Shown here piece after piece: positions 1 to 13,773 of a stretch of DNA of 64,000 nucleotides. Both the position numbers and the translations under genes were made by a program. Under the pieces are notes generated by a model. That model was not told the DNA's origin, did no database searches, and worked only from the letters and a program-made list of their open reading frames with translations. How positions within the stretch are numbered: the stretch's first letter is position 1; every line of letters begins with the position of its first letter. This DNA comes from Circinella umbellata (taxonomy: Eukaryota > Mucoromycota > Mucoromycetes > Mucorales > Lichtheimiaceae). The stretch is from assembly GCA_025093555.1 (NCBI GenBank), contig JAIWNF010000026.1, positions 620,001-684,000 of the forward strand, in the 5' to 3' direction.

Positions 1-2389
1 CCAAGAACTCATGAACTTTTTTTTAGGTATGGTCAGCTACTTACATCTTCAAAAACTCAAGGAAGATACTTATGTTACCACCTTGATGGGCAGTGTACTT
101 TTACCTTCTACATAGTATTGACGAACTGAGTATCTTCAAGAATACACTTGAAACTTTGGTCGTTTGGCATAATTTTATGGAAGATTCAAATCAATATAAT
201 TAAAAATCCCGAGCTTTGCTTCAACTGCTTTCAAGTTACACAGCGATAAAGATGGACATCATACTACCACTCTTCCAACAATATTTTTCACCCCCAACCT
301 AGAAACGGTCATTGAGTATATGAATCACCATTTCCCTCTCCTATTGTTCCTTGGATCTCAAGCGAGCATCTTCCAAAATATTCCCAGTAAAAACATGAGA
401 GAGACAACGAATGGCAAGAAGGGTTCTTAATAGACCAATACAGATCGGATCCATAACCCCCGATGCAAAAAAAAAAACCACTGATATAATTAACTATGTT
501 ATTCATTAAAAAAAGGTATATGAAATAAAGAACTTATTTTATATCTGTAAAAAAAAGTGAGCAAAGGACTGGTAGAGTTATTATAGGTACGTACCTCTAC
601 TCTTTCTCCTTGTACATTTGATACGTATACTATATTTTACCTCTTCGCGTACCGCAGGGAAGCGACCGTATGCCTATATTGGCGCAGGTGAAATGAGTCT
701 TTCCATAAATAAAATAATAAATTTTAACCTAAAATTCCGTGCTTAAATTTACACCGTTATAAGCTTATTTTAGAAGAATAGATTTGAGTGCCATTCTCAA
801 GAGCACAAGTTTATAATTACATACACTATGAATCGAAGGTGAACTTAAAATACGTAATATACATATTATCGCAATAAAAAAAACACATACTCATTTATCT
901 AGTAGTAAAATTATAAATTATTCTAAATTTACATCTTCAACCAAACATATCTTCCAGGGACGTATTGGGTAACTACTTTGGAGCGGGTGAGCATATTATT
1001 CCCTCCCTTGCTTATCACACTGGCGCCATTGCTATCAGTTTTCTCAGGAAATAAATGATGGATTGCCGTTCAAATAAGTGATGCTGTCTTTGGTTTACGT
1101 GGTGCTATTGATAAAATGAATGGAGTTACAACATTTATATTGGTATGCATAATAATATTGTGTCAAAAAAGCAATGTGCAGCAGTAAAATAATATAGTTG
1201 ATAGCTGTAGTAAAACTTCGTATGTCTTTGGAAGAAATTATTTTGGCGGCATACTGAAAAAAAAATAGTTCATTAACCTCTTTCTTTCTTTTTGGGAATT
1301 TATATGAACCAACAACGGTTGTTAAAGGTGTAATTATTGTCATATTTGTTTTATGACTGCTTGTTTGTCTTTTTCATTTGTTTCCATTTTCATTTCAATC
1401 GCTCTATATTTGAGCATACAGCAGTAAACAAAAAAAAACAAAAAATTCTCGATACGTAAAATATATTAATTTAATATACTTTTCTGTTTTTTTTATAACA
1501 GGACGGTAGGGACTTGATCCATAAACCCATGATTGTAATGATGGACCGTATAACAATGACCTGATTTCAGTTCTCTATTGGTGATGACTTTTCTCCGTCT
1601 CGTCTGTGAGGATACGTGTTATCAGAAATGGTAGGTAATATCAAGATACATGGTAATCGAAAAAGGATCAAATCGATTACCAGTCAAACTGGTACCGCCT
1701 GATTTGGAGCCCAAGATGTTTATGGGGTATGGATCTAATCAAAGGACGTGACGAGGGTGAAACCTTTTGACTGACACGACAAAAAAGAAAATCATATTCT
1801 TCAAATAATTTTTGTATAGCAAAGATGGAACAGAACAGATGTTTTGCTTAACTTTATCACGGTAAGTTTTACTTTATAAATTTAGGACGGTATTTTTTTC
1901 CCCGTTATATCGATTATTAATTTGGCTAATTAATAGGGGATAGTTTCGTGAAATCTAAGAAATTAAAAACTGCTTCTTATGATCCGTATACTTTTTTTTT
2001 TATCAAACCGTCGTTGGAAATCGACAGTTTTTCAAACCTTTCATATAATATATCCATATTATATGAGTATTAGCTTTGATATTCTTGTTGCAGCAGAAAC
2101 GAAATATGTAAAAAAAAAAGTCTTATTAAAAGATCCTTATTTAATATAATAAAAACAAATAGGAGTTGGTAGGTAGTTTTTTTTTTTACTTTACAATATC
2201 CCTTTCTATCGCGTTTATATAGGTTGATATTAAAAGTTTTAAATGTAGTGACTCTTGAGGCTGTTTATAATATTTAATTCTCTTTTCATCAATACAATTT
2301 TTGATGATACAAAAAAAAAAAATAGGTAGAAATACCAATTACAGAAATAACTTTGCTATGAAGGGATACACTGGTTCAGAACATTGAAA

Positions 2390-2540
2390 GTCCGGCCTGT
2401 ACAGCACGTAATCTTAATGGTTATGAACTTTTGTCACCTTCGCGTCTTTGTGGGTCAAGCCCCCTTCGCTTCGCTCCATGTCAACCCCTCCGGGGCTAAG
2501 GTTTGGCGGCTTGTTGGCGGCAATCCGCAAGCCCTTAATA
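2390..2540. other. GC-rich patch in AT-rich DNA
   Basis: About 150 bases here are far richer in G and C than the flanks and contain short hairpin-like words such as CCCCTTCGCTTCGCTCC and CCCCTCCGGGG. An open frame runs through it on the plus strand but no family is recognisable. GC-rich palindromic clusters are common in some fungal mitochondrial genomes, so a nuclear copy of mitochondrial DNA is one possibility. A decayed gene is another. Confidence 0.3.
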
Positions 2541-3286
2541 TTTTTTTTAAAACTTATAATAACAGTGGCGGTAACGTTAACCGATAGATTAGTGTTTCAA
2601 ATTCGACTTATTTTCAAGGATATGTATTCACGAATATGAAGTTCAAAATAATATTGTATCTAAATAGAAAGTTTTGGTGAACCTTCTATTATAATAAAGA
2701 TACATAACAATTTTTACACATATCCATTTTGAAAAAAATAATAATATCCTGATATGCTCAACACCCATATTTGCTCACCCTCTTACCAAAAAAGAAAAAA
2801 GCATATGTAGACATACGTAACAGGTCCCTTACGTAGTTTCTACATTAGTACTATATGTGAAGTGTTACAACAAAATGTACATAGTATAACAAACATATTA
2901 AAATGTATAAAAAAACATATTGACATAAATGAATATATCATTCTTTAGCTAGTATAAGAAAAATGGTCAGATGGAGGTATTGTTACATGAATCTAAAAAT
3001 CTAGAAAGATATATATATATATATGCTTACAGTACATAATATTACAGAAGCTCCTATTCTGTATACAGTACTATTATAAAGCAATTCACAGTATAAAAAA
3101 AAAGTCAAGTATACTAGAATAGTTTTATATAAAACTGCTTTTCACTTATAATGAAAAGATACCAGCAGTTATTTAGTCATTGTTATACTATTACATTAAT
3201 AAAAAAAGAAAGTAGTTATAAGGAGATACGTAATATGATAGAAATCAAGAAATGCAAAAAGATTAAAAGAGGGAAAGAAATAGAAG

Positions 3287-3291
<5 letters not shown>

Positions 3292-3367
<76 letters not shown>
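3292..3367. repeat. (GA)n microsatellite
   Basis: An almost perfect GA dinucleotide tract of about 76 bases. It creates long spurious open frames (Glu-Arg or Ser-Leu repeats) on both strands, which were discarded. Confidence 0.95.
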
Positions 3368-3370
<3 letters not shown>

Positions 3371-3749
3371 GGGGAATTACGATTATCACAGGGGTATCGA
3401 ATATACAATTACGTACTTTGATGGTGAACCAGCTCGTAGTTATTTGAAAATAAGGAGGGGAGGGGAGAGGAACGAATATAATATTGTGTGAGTGTTGTAT
3501 AGAGAATTAGAAGAGCTCTTTAAACAGGTAAGACTAAAAAAAATTATTAGTGGGAAAAATATAAAATAAAATAAAAACAGAAAGAGAAAGGAGACCATGA
3601 GCCATTTTTTTTCTTTACCGTCTATTTTAAATTTGTTGAAAGAAAATAAATGGAATAAATGTGCTGTTGAAATATGTGTTCTTAAGCGATGGTAAATGAG
3701 CTTTGTGTACGTAATATATAAAAAAAGAACTCTTAAAAAGGAAAAGACA

Positions 3750-4977
3750 CTAATATTGTCTATAATGTCTTTCATCTGAATTGACCGATATCACTGAATC
3801 AATCATTTTCGTTTGATCAAACTTTTTAGTATGCGACTCGTCTCTAAAACCCATAGGTATGGTTTCTTCCGGAATAATTTCCGTAGGTTTTGTGATCCAT
3901 CGACGGCGAGATGATGTTGTACCTGCTGCAGTGTCATTTCTCATAGTTCCAACATATCGTGCGCATAGTAGAGTAATGGCATTACATAAAGCCAGAATTT
4001 CAATACTGATTGCAGCGAATAAAACGATATAGATAATTCGAAGATTATGCTGCATAAATTTAGTTAATGGTTGATAACATGGTGGTGCCGAATTTACAAT
4101 ATCGTCCGCTTGACACGTTGCTGTAGGAACGGGGTGATCATAAGCGTGAGTATATCCACAGCAAGAAAACTTTATAAATGCATTAGCATTCACTGGATCA
4201 ATATAAATATTTATATTACGTTTTCTTTCTTCCCTTCCCCCCTCCCCTTTGTTAGGTGTATTTATATACCTTGTTTTCTGCAAATGTTCTATATTCTTGT
4301 GTGGCCTCGGACCATGTTTGGCTTAACCATTGAGTAGTGTGTGCTGCCTGTTCATAAACAATTACTGCAATCGAAATTTGATAAATCAAAGCAATAATAA
4401 CGATGGTTGTATATAATATATGGATTGGTTGTCGTTCTTGATAAAATGCACCGATTAAACCGATAACAGCCGTAAAACAAATAATTAACCCAAGTATATT
4501 AACCACTTTTTTTTTATAAAAAAAAAAAGAAGAATAAAAAATAAAAAGAGAAAGAAAGAAGATGAGTTTTTCTTTATTAGTAAAATAATTCACATTTTTT
4601 GTCTTTTGTGTTAATTTTTTAATTTTTTTTTTACCCCCTTTGATCTTTGTTGAGAGGGATATAAATACGCTTTAAAAAAAATAAAAAATAAGTCCCATAC
4701 TCTTTAATATGTTTACAGGGAATAAAATAGATCCTTGTATTTTATGTTGGGTGCTCATCATACTAAAAGCAATTATTGCTGAACCAAAACATGCAAAAAG
4801 AACATTGGTGACCACCAAATACCATTTACTCAACCTACAATAAAATTGAGTTTTCCCCCACCCCAATTTTGGTTCGGATGGAGAAATACGTATGTACGGA
4901 TCAGAATATAATATTTTTTTTATTGATCGATTTATTAGATGGGTTTTGTGTGTATATTACCTGTGACAGCATGACAT
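3750..4977 (-). CDS. Tetraspanin-family membrane protein
   Basis: Four exons (4977-4961, 4834-4701, 4505-4270, 4169-3750) join to 807 nt, 268 residues. The first coding exon is only 17 nt and encodes MSCCH plus a split Arg codon, fusing to RLSKWYLVVTNVLF. Four hydrophobic segments are visible near residues 10-30, 52-74, 81-103 and 170-195. Between the third and fourth lies a short extracellular loop with the tetraspanin CCG motif (FSCCGYTHAYD), a further Cys, and a Cys in the PPCYQPL context. The adjacent cysteines at the N-terminus are typical palmitoylation sites. Tetraspanins organise membrane microdomains; the exact partner cannot be read from sequence. The cytoplasmic tail of about 70 residues is longer than usual. 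The intron before the CCG exon has a GCTAAT branch-like site just upstream of its acceptor. No ATG is available in the second exon, which supports the tiny first exon. Confidence 0.8.
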
Positions 4978-7900
4978 TTTTCTCTTCTTATTTTATTCTT
5001 TCAAAGAAATTAAAAAAAAATTGTGGTATTGTATTATATTATATCTATTTACAAGTATTAAAAAGAGAAAAACTAGTTTAGTCGAAAAAGGAATAAAAAA
5101 AAAAAAAAGAAAGTGAAAGAACGGGAAGAGAAAGAACGGGAAGAGAAAGAAAAAAAATGATAAAGAACGGGAAAAGAAACGAGGGAAGAGGGAGAGTTTG
5201 CTCTCAGAATCAATTAACATTTTCTTTTTCTATACTCATACTTTGTTTACCTTGACTATAAAATCATATTCATCTACACAGCAGGTATTTATTTATTTTC
5301 AGGGGCAGTGCAAGGAGAAGCCCCGAAAGAAAAACTAGTTAAATAAGGAGTGAATGATCCGATATTTAGTTCTTGACAATATCTATTTTGTTTACTCCTT
5401 CTCCTGGTTGAATATTATAAATAATATTTCTTTTATGTGCATATTATTACTTATGTGTCTATTAAATTCATTTAAGAAAAAACATTAAAATGTTATCAGG
5501 CAATTAGAATTAGGATACTAATAATTATGAACAGTTAATAGTAACCGTGTTTATAGGTAGATAAGAATAGCTATTTAGTAACAGTAGTGTTGTCTCTAAT
5601 ATAATATGAACTTTTGACATTTTAGCAAATATCCGCTTCGTTTAAATTGTACCACTTGATTTTCAAAAACCTGTCAGAAAATGTGTGGAACATTTAACTT
5701 TGTTTTTTTTCATATTATGCATCCATAAGAATGCTTCTTAAGTACACAGAATCATATATATCATTTTCAATCTCCTTTAAGTATAACAAGTCTGTGGCGT
5801 TTCTTTGGTTCCTTTTTTCTTTTGTTTGTATGGGGTAGACGGGCATTATTTTCCTATTCACAATGTGCACGTTATTAACAAGTTACTAATTCATAACTTT
5901 TTTATTGAGATGACATGTAACACTCGCTTTATTGATAATCTTATTTTCAGCTTTTGTATTTAGCATTAAAGTTTTACGCACGTATGTAACTAAATTTGAT
6001 TAGGTTTATGTTATCTCGATCCAGTTAATTTTTTTTTCTGTACAGCATATAATATTTCATCGTCAATTGCGTTTCGGAAATAGGAAAGGGAAGCAGTGCA
6101 TTATTTTTGAAGAATATGTATGTGAGCAGTATCATGTTCAAAACTATACATTTCGCAAAAAAAAAAAATCAACTCAGATCCAACGTTTTGAAATCGTATT
6201 TATTTATTGAAGTTAATTTGTTTTCACTAGCAGTTTCATGGAAGAAGATCCATGTAGTAGGATTTGAACCGCGTGATAAAAAAAAAACTATGATTATAAT
6301 CGTGGCCATAATATTGTAATACGTAAATCATATATTTTATACAATTATTCGTTCAGATACACGTGTAAAAAACATGTGTGTCTTGAATTTTTGATTCTTC
6401 GCTTTGTAAAAAAAAAGATAAAAATAAACCTCATTTATGAATTACTGCTTCTAGCATCCATTATAATTATGTCAACTTACGTTCGTAGCTTGACAACAGA
6501 CGTTCCCGAGCTCTATTGTGTTTCATAGCAACAACGTTTTTATTCCTAGATTTTGAATTATATATTTATCTGGTTACTTGTGAGTTCAAACTTTTGATGT
6601 TATTTTCCATTAATCACTTAGCAACAACTACGTAACACTTATTGTCAGATTTTACAGAGTTTCATTATCACTCTTTGGCATAGCAACGATGGACCTATGT
6701 ATATATGCAGCAAAGGTTTGAATATCGAAAATGAGAATAACTTTTTTTAGAAGGTATTGAAAAAAAAATAAGAACTAAGGGGCTTCTTCTAATTTTGTAC
6801 GTATCATATGGTAAATACCTTCCTAAAATACATCATGAAGATTATAGCTTATTTGAAAGAACACTGATTCATTAAAAATGAATATCATTTATAAACAAAA
6901 AAAATTATACGTTTATAATAAACAGTATGATATTGTATCAAAAAAAAAATCAAAGTACCATAGTTTTGTTAGGTGCCAGATATGTTTATAGGTACGTATA
7001 CAACAATTTTCTTATTTTTATTTTTTGTGCGTGGCTTTATTCTTTTTTATGTGGTGAATACTAATGTATTCTTGATCGGAAAGTGATGTTTTATTTCAGC
7101 TCTACTTGCTTTCGATTACTTGAATAATGTAGTTTTAGAAGCCTTACTTTGTTTAAAAAAATATTGCTTTCCTCTTTGAATATATTAATATATAGATGTT
7201 AGATTGAAAGGCCCACAATAAATCGTTGTACATAAGACCCGCGGATCCAGTTTTTTGTTTTCATTTAAAATCTCCGCAGCAATTTTTTTTTTTTTTTTTC
7301 AAATTTAGGTGTACATCAATTAAAAACATAGTTTATAAAAGTGCTCATATTGTGATCAACTGAACAAATATATGATTTTTTTTTTGCTTCTGAATATATT
7401 GAAAAGAAAAGTTGGGTTTATTGGTAATCTTTTCTTTTACTCACTTTTATTGTACTTTACACTATAATTATTTTTGCTTTTTGTTGTTGTTGCTTTTCAG
7501 ATAGTAAAAAGGTAACTCTTATTATTACTTTAAAAAGCTCTTTAAACATTCACATAGCAAAATATTAATAGTGTATATATATATTACATCATCAGAACAT
7601 ACACCAATCTGTTATGACTATTATCACAAAGTCCTACTATCCGACATCATCTTTCATAATATAAAATGTTAAGTATAGTAAGATATACTGGGTGGGCTTG
7701 GCCACTCTGGCAGCTTACATCCAATATTTTGATATAATTGCAAGTTGATCAAGGCAAAACCGCATGAAATATCAATTTGTCATGTGTGTGTACCTTGTAT
7801 AATGGGTCTGGGGATATAGTTGATTTTCCTGATCAGTCTATATTAAGTCCCTCATAAAAGTATGCAACAAATATCTTTCTATTTTTTACGGTTACGATTA

Positions 7901-8683
7901 CGTATGGTACAAAGTGGAATTATTATTATTGCAAGGATTTTTAATTGACAACATTTTTTTTCTCGGATGCTATCTAGACTCAACCACTTCCCCCCCAACT
8001 TTTTCGAATTTACTATATCATTTATATTATCAATAAGAAATTATATTAAAGATGAAATCTCCATGAATAGAAGTTTTTTTTAAAACCATTTTGATATACA
8101 ATGCAAAACAAACTTTCAAGTTTTCAAGTTTTACTTTTTTTTTTTTGAGTTGCCGCTTATGTTATTTATTTGTGATGTGTAATAAGATGAGATCAAGCCA
8201 CCCAACCAAAAAAAACCAAAAGCTAATTTTTTGGTCCAGGATTGAAGATATTTTATTATTTTTTTTGGAATTCTTTAGACCTCAGCCACCATCCCAAGTA
8301 AGTTTTTTTTTTTTTTTGCGTGCCCAACTCGGAGAAGAAACGTTTTATATACATAATATAATATATATACGGTATTCGTTTTTCCCCGGAACGTTTTTCA
8401 ATTTTTGTAATTTGGGTTTTTTTTTTCTCTCTTCGAAGCATTTGTTGTCGAAAAAGAAAAACATCAATCGAATAACAACTTTTTATACATAAATATATTT
8501 ATAAAACAACAAGTAAAAAAAAAAAAACAAAAAGAATTAACTGTGTTATTATTTTTTTTAAACCACAACTTTTTTTTAACCCCCCTTCCTTCGACGAAAA
8601 AAAAAAGAGAACCAACTCGCTTTTATCCCGACCCTTTTTAACGAAAAACAACAACCCTCAAAAAAATAATATATAAACGCATA
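4978..8683. other. Long intergenic region, no gene seen
   Basis: AT-rich DNA with many homopolymer runs and no open frame that looks coding on either strand. The last few hundred bases before 8684 are T-rich then A/C-rich and probably hold the promoter and leader of the LARP1 gene. The leftmost part is probably the promoter of the tetraspanin gene. Confidence 0.6.
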
Positions 8684-11600
8684 ATGGTGAACACCACCTC
8701 TATTGCCGAAAACGCTGCAAAAGAACAACAGCAACAACAACAACAACAAGCAACAGAACAACAAACACAACACACTTCGGAAGAAACGAAATCTACCGAG
8801 AAAGTTTCCAATGACACCAATGACAACAAAAATGAAGTAGCAACTGAAAAACAAACTGTTGCTGCACCTACACCTGCTGTTAATGTATGGCAGGTACGGA
8901 AATCTGCTGCTGGTAATGGTACCGAAGCTACTTCTGAACAAAAGGGTGCTGCTTCTAGTACTGGTAAGGATTCTTTTTTTTTTTTAAAAAAAAAGTGACA
9001 GTTAGATATACCGCTATTATCAAAAAAAGGAAAAAAAAAAGAATTTTTTTTTCATGCCTTTCAAATTCTTATATTGTATCTAACCAATTCACTAAAAAAA
9101 ATGATCTATTTTTTTTTCTTTCTGACACTTCATGTATGTAGAAGCTTGGCCTGCACCAAAAGAAGCATTGGATAAACCTGTAGAAGAAGAAACCAAGAAC
9201 AAGTTTACAGCTCCTAAAGGTATTGTTAGGATTAAATAGATTTACCTTTGTGGGGGATGCGATTTTTTCTAAAAAAAAAAGTTATTCATTCTTTTAGGCA
9301 AAGGAAGAGGTCAATGGAAACCTTATACCCCGACCATCACACATTCAACTCCTACGCCTAACGGTCGCGCACGTAGTTCACGTGGACGTGTACACAGTGA
9401 TCGTAGAGACGTTCGTAAACCTCGACGGGGTAGTCACCCATCACGACAATTTGTGAAGAGTGAAACCAAGCAAACTGAAGAAAGTACCGCTACCAATGGT
9501 AAAACATCTACTACAACAACAACGACTACTACTACTACTACTACTCCTGCTGCTACAGAATCAACAGTTCCAGCAACGACTTTGAACAGTAATGAAAATA
9601 GTACTACCAAATCAACCACTCCATCCACTGCTACTCCATCTACTGCTCCTGCCACTACTCCTTCAACAACAACAACAACAACAACTGCTCCTACTACCAC
9701 TGCTGAACAAAAACCATCCTCATCATCAACCACTGCTCCAACAGAATCTCAAAAACCACAACAACAACAATCATCATCGCGTGCAACCACCACTAACGGC
9801 TCTTCATCCAATTACCATCATGGTCGTGGTGGAGGTTACCGTGGTCGTGGACGTGGACGTGGTCGTGGAGGATTCCATGGTAGTCGTCGTTTCGATTATA
9901 TGAACGCAAGTCGTTTAAGACCTTATTATATTAATGTCGATGCCGAAACTCTCAAGTATTATATTCTTCAACAAATGTAAATCAATTAATTTTTTTTTTC
10001 ACTTTCATGAAATGAGAATGTCAAGAAGACAGAAAAAAAAAGGGCGGTAGTAAGAAAAAAAAATTATAGGAAGGAAGAATTATATTTATGTTTTTTTTTA
10101 CTGACTTTATTGAGGATTGGGGCGTGGGATATATTAGTGAATATTATTTCAGTGTTGACAATCTTTGCAAAGATCTTTTCTTGCGTAGTCAGGTAAAAAA
10201 AAAAACGAAACATTTTAACTCTTATCAAGCATGAATGAAATGGAAAATTAATTAACAAATGATTTGGCTTTCCTGGGGGGGAATGATTGTGTAACCAATT
10301 TTTTTTATATGTATATTAGATGGATGCTGAAGGTTTTGTCGCCATTCAATTGCTTGCTAACTTTAATCGTGTCAAGGCACTTGCTACTGATATCAATTTA
10401 ATTAATGAAGCTCTGGCTGAAAGTAAATTGCTTGAAGTGAAGGGTGATAAGATTCGTAGACGTGAAGGATGGCAAACATGGATTCTTCCTGCTGCTGCAG
10501 CTTCAGCAGCCAAGGAACCTAAAACAGCAGCTGAAGCTGTCAAACAAAACATTCCTGCTAATCCACCTCATCCTACTCTTGCTTCATTGGCTCGTCCTAC
10601 AGGTGCTCCACCTGCCGTCAAGTCACCAACGATTGCTCTCAATGGTGAGCGTCGCAAGTCTCAACAACCCAAGGAAACCAATGACGACGATGACCTTTTT
10701 GAATTTGAAGATGAAGATTGGGTAGATGGTAGCCGTCCCAACACTGTACAAAAGTATTATTTGTCTGACGATGATTCTGAATTTGAAGATGATGACGATT
10801 TGGATGAAAGTACCATTGCTCGTATTATGATTGTCACTCAACGCAAGCGTAACGATAAATCCCATGCTTCTTTTGATCGTGCAAAGATGAATGATGATAT
10901 CTTGGATATGATTAACGAAGGATTGTATCAATATGAATCAGGTTTAGGTTCTACTGACAATGTGACTCACAGTAAAGTGGGTACTATGGATCCTGAACAT
11001 TTCGCACAATTGAGTGCAAGTGCCAAACAACGTGAAACTTCTCTCAGTGATTTGATTACAAAGTCAACCAAGCCTATCAAGGCTTCCAAGAAGGCTCCTC
11101 GATTCTATCCTGTTCGACCTGAATCCTTACCAAGCAGTGCGTTCTTTGGTACAACTCCCCAATCTGCTGCTGCAGCAGCCGCTGCTTCCGCTACAGGTGG
11201 AAAGAAGGATCAAGACCATGGTCATGTTGGTTGGGTTCTCAGCGAAGAAGCTTATCATTATAATCCTAATGATTTGTTATCTTCTAGTTATGGTAAATCA
11301 CCTGCTTTTGGTGAATTGTCTACCTCGATGGAAATGGCTCATTCATTCCCTCACTTTGAGCATCCTAGCCATGAATTGTTACGTGAAAATGGATTCGTTC
11401 AACATAAATATTATAAATACCATGCTAAAGCACTTAGAGAACGTAAGCGATTGGGTGTAGGTCAATCACAAGAAATGAATACACTTTTCCGTTTCTGGTC
11501 TCACTTTTTACGTGATCATTTCAACAAGCGCATGTATAATGAATTTAAGAAGTTTGCTGTTGAAGATGCTAATCAAAACTACCGGTAAGCGAGAGAGGTC

Positions 11601-12085
11601 TCTTTTGATTGGATGGATAATATTCATTTTATTTATTTATTTATTTTATGCAAAAATTAGATATGGTTTGGAATGTTTGTTCCGATTCTATTCTTATGGT
11701 TTGGAAAAACGTTACCGTAAGGAAATCTTTGCTGATTTCCAAGAATTGACACTTTCTGATTATGATAATGGACATCTTTATGGTTTGGAAAAGTTCTGGG
11801 CTTATACTTTCTATCGCAAGGATAAGAACAAGAGAGAACTTAAGGTCAATGAACGTTTGAGTGAACTTCTTTCTAAATATAAGTCTGTCAAAGACTTTAG
11901 AAATGCTCAGGCACCAGTAAAAGAAGGTGGTGAATCCTATAAAGTTCCTCATCATGGTGTAAGTATCTTAAAGAAAAGGTTGGCTATTTAACTATATACT
12001 TAATTATATCTCCTTTTTTTTAAATTAGAAACAACAACGTGGTAGTGTAAGTGGACCTTCTGGTTCAGCTTCTCACGCAGCTTAA
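8684..12085 (+). CDS. LARP1: La-related protein 1 (LARP1)
   Basis: Seven exons (8684-8963, 9142-9219, 9298-9976, 10138-10192, 10320-11584, 11661-11958, 12029-12085) join to 2712 nt, 903 residues. The N-terminal third is low complexity: Gln-rich, then a WP-containing segment, Thr/Ser-rich tract and an RGG-like Gly-Arg stretch. The La motif (about residues 330-420) is split over three exons; a 55-nt exon supplies [18 protein letters not shown] and the next begins [15 protein letters not shown]. The C-terminus (about 705-860) is the DM15 repeat region, with [12 protein letters not shown] and [19 protein letters not shown]1 binds the cap and 5' TOP motif of mRNAs, chiefly ribosomal protein messages, and couples their translation to TOR signalling. 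Typical donors such as GTAAGG, GTAAGC and GTAAGT occur. The 3' UTR is CAA-rich. Family assignment is firm; TOP-mRNA control is inferred from homologues. Confidence 0.92.
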
Positions 12086-13773
12086 TTATTACAACAACAT
12101 ATCGAACAACAACAACAGCAACAGCAACAACATTAAAAAAACATATCGTCTATTTCCCTTTCTCCCTTTATTTTTTTAAAAAAAAAAAGTTCCAACCAAA
12201 AAAAAATTAATCTTTTCTTCCTTTCCCCTCCTCTCCACTCACTCACACACTCACTCACTCACTCACACATTTGTAGTATTTCTTTCTTTCTTTCTTTTTT
12301 TTTTGTCTGTTTTTTTTTTACACTTCTTTTTTTCAAATAGATCTTTTCTTCAATGTCTTTTTTTTTCCCTTTTCATATTTTTTTATTTACCTTTTTTTTT
12401 TTTTTTTTTTTTAAATCTCTAAAAAAAACCCCTAAAAAAAAGAGACTGTTTTTTTTTGTACTGTTTTATATATATTTATTATTTAATTATGAGATATCTT
12501 TTTCAATTGTTTTGGGATATGTATACCTATATATGTTTTTTTTATGAGGGAATTAATAATGAGGTTTATAAAATAAAATAAAATAAAATAAAAGTGACGT
12601 CATTCCAACTTCTTTTTTCTGTTGCAGCCAAAAAAAAACTTGGTAGTTCAAGCATAATATTACTACTATTAAGGATTCATATATAAAAAAAAAAGATTGA
12701 GGTATATTTATATATGTATATAAGTATAAATACATAGTTGTGTATAATAACTAATAATTATCTTTCTTTTTAAACATATATGAATAATATATATATATGT
12801 ATTTACTAATTAAAAGTAGATGAACATATAGTATAACTCGACCCTTTATTACTATTATTATTATTATTGTTGTTTATTACATTTCTATTTTGCAGTAAAT
12901 TCATAATTTGTTCAAAACGATCATCTGAAAAAAAAAAACCGACTTTTTTTTTTTTTTTTTTTCACACACAACCATTTCTTTTCTTTTTCTTGCTCTTCAA
13001 CTTGGAAATTCAACAACCCCCCTCTTCAACAAATCAAACTTGTCAGTATATATATATATATATATATAACCGAGAAAAACATTCTTTGAAATAATAACTG
13101 TTCGTTTCATATAAACGTACATTAAAGGTAAAATTAAACTTTTTATTTATTTTCAACATGACAAGCTAATGTATAAACATAACTTATTTATTTTTGGGGG
13201 GTGAGGAGGAGAAAGAAACATTATAAATCCATTCATGTTAAATAAACTTTTCATTTCATATTAAAAAATAGAATAGATTTCTTTTCATCTTTTTGCAACT
13301 TATTATTATTATCTCTCCGTTATCATCGTTCTGCTCTCATTGCGTACATATATATATATATATACCAATTTCTACACACCACAACTTGAATCGACTTTGT
13401 CTTATCTATCTTTTTATTATTTGCTCAATATAAACGACGAAAAACAACAACAACAACAACAGCAGCAGCAACACGAAAAGTATTAAGACGAAACAGAACT
13501 CTCTCTTTTCACTAACTAACAAAAAAAAAAACGACATTTTTGAACGACACAAAAACAACAACAACGAAATAATAAAGAATAGATATCATTATCGTCGTGT
13601 TTTGGGTGTGTTGATCTTTTAAAATATATATATACATCAAAAGAACAACCTTTTTTGTTTTACGCCACCCAAAACTAAAGAAAAAAAAAGAAAAAGAGGT
13701 TTTTTTTTTTTTGGTTGCGATTTCTGTCGTTTAGGGGCTGTTATATAAAACGGTTTACAAGCAAAAAAAGATT
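12086..13773. other. LARP1-VID21 intergenic region
   Basis: Low-complexity DNA: CAA-rich then T-rich tracts after LARP1, a (TTTC)n run, a (TA)n run near 13050 and a long A/C-rich section with CAA/CAG repeats before 13774. The latter looks like the leader of the next gene. No coding sequence seen. Confidence 0.6.

Larger units (their letters stand above)
1..3749. other. Gene-poor AT-rich stretch with coding-like scraps
   Basis: No gene model can be supported here. Several short pieces read like decayed exons. On the minus strand about 365-490 a frame gives MDPICIGLLRTLL and later VFTGNILEDARLR before a stop. On the plus strand about 960-1130 frames give YFGAGEHIIPSLAYH and then SDAVFGLRGAIDKMNG, separated by a stop. 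On the plus strand about 1650-1740 a frame gives LPVKLVPPDLEPKMFMGYG. None is joined to the others by good splice sites and I recognise no family. They may be remnants of old genes or transposons. Confidence 0.3.

Noticed and set aside
3151..3447. Long Glu-Arg and Ser-Leu repeat open frames
   Set aside because: They are produced by the (GA)n microsatellite on each strand.
6250..6285. Sequence resembling a tRNA T-arm on the minus strand (GGTTCAAATCC)
   Set aside because: The T-stem does not pair beyond two bases and no acceptor, D or anticodon arm can be drawn around it.
9434..9733. Valine-rich open frame antisense to LARP1
   Set aside because: It is the complement of the Thr-coding ACT/ACA repeats of LARP1. 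The poly-Val frame opposite the VID21 Gln tract was rejected for the same reason.
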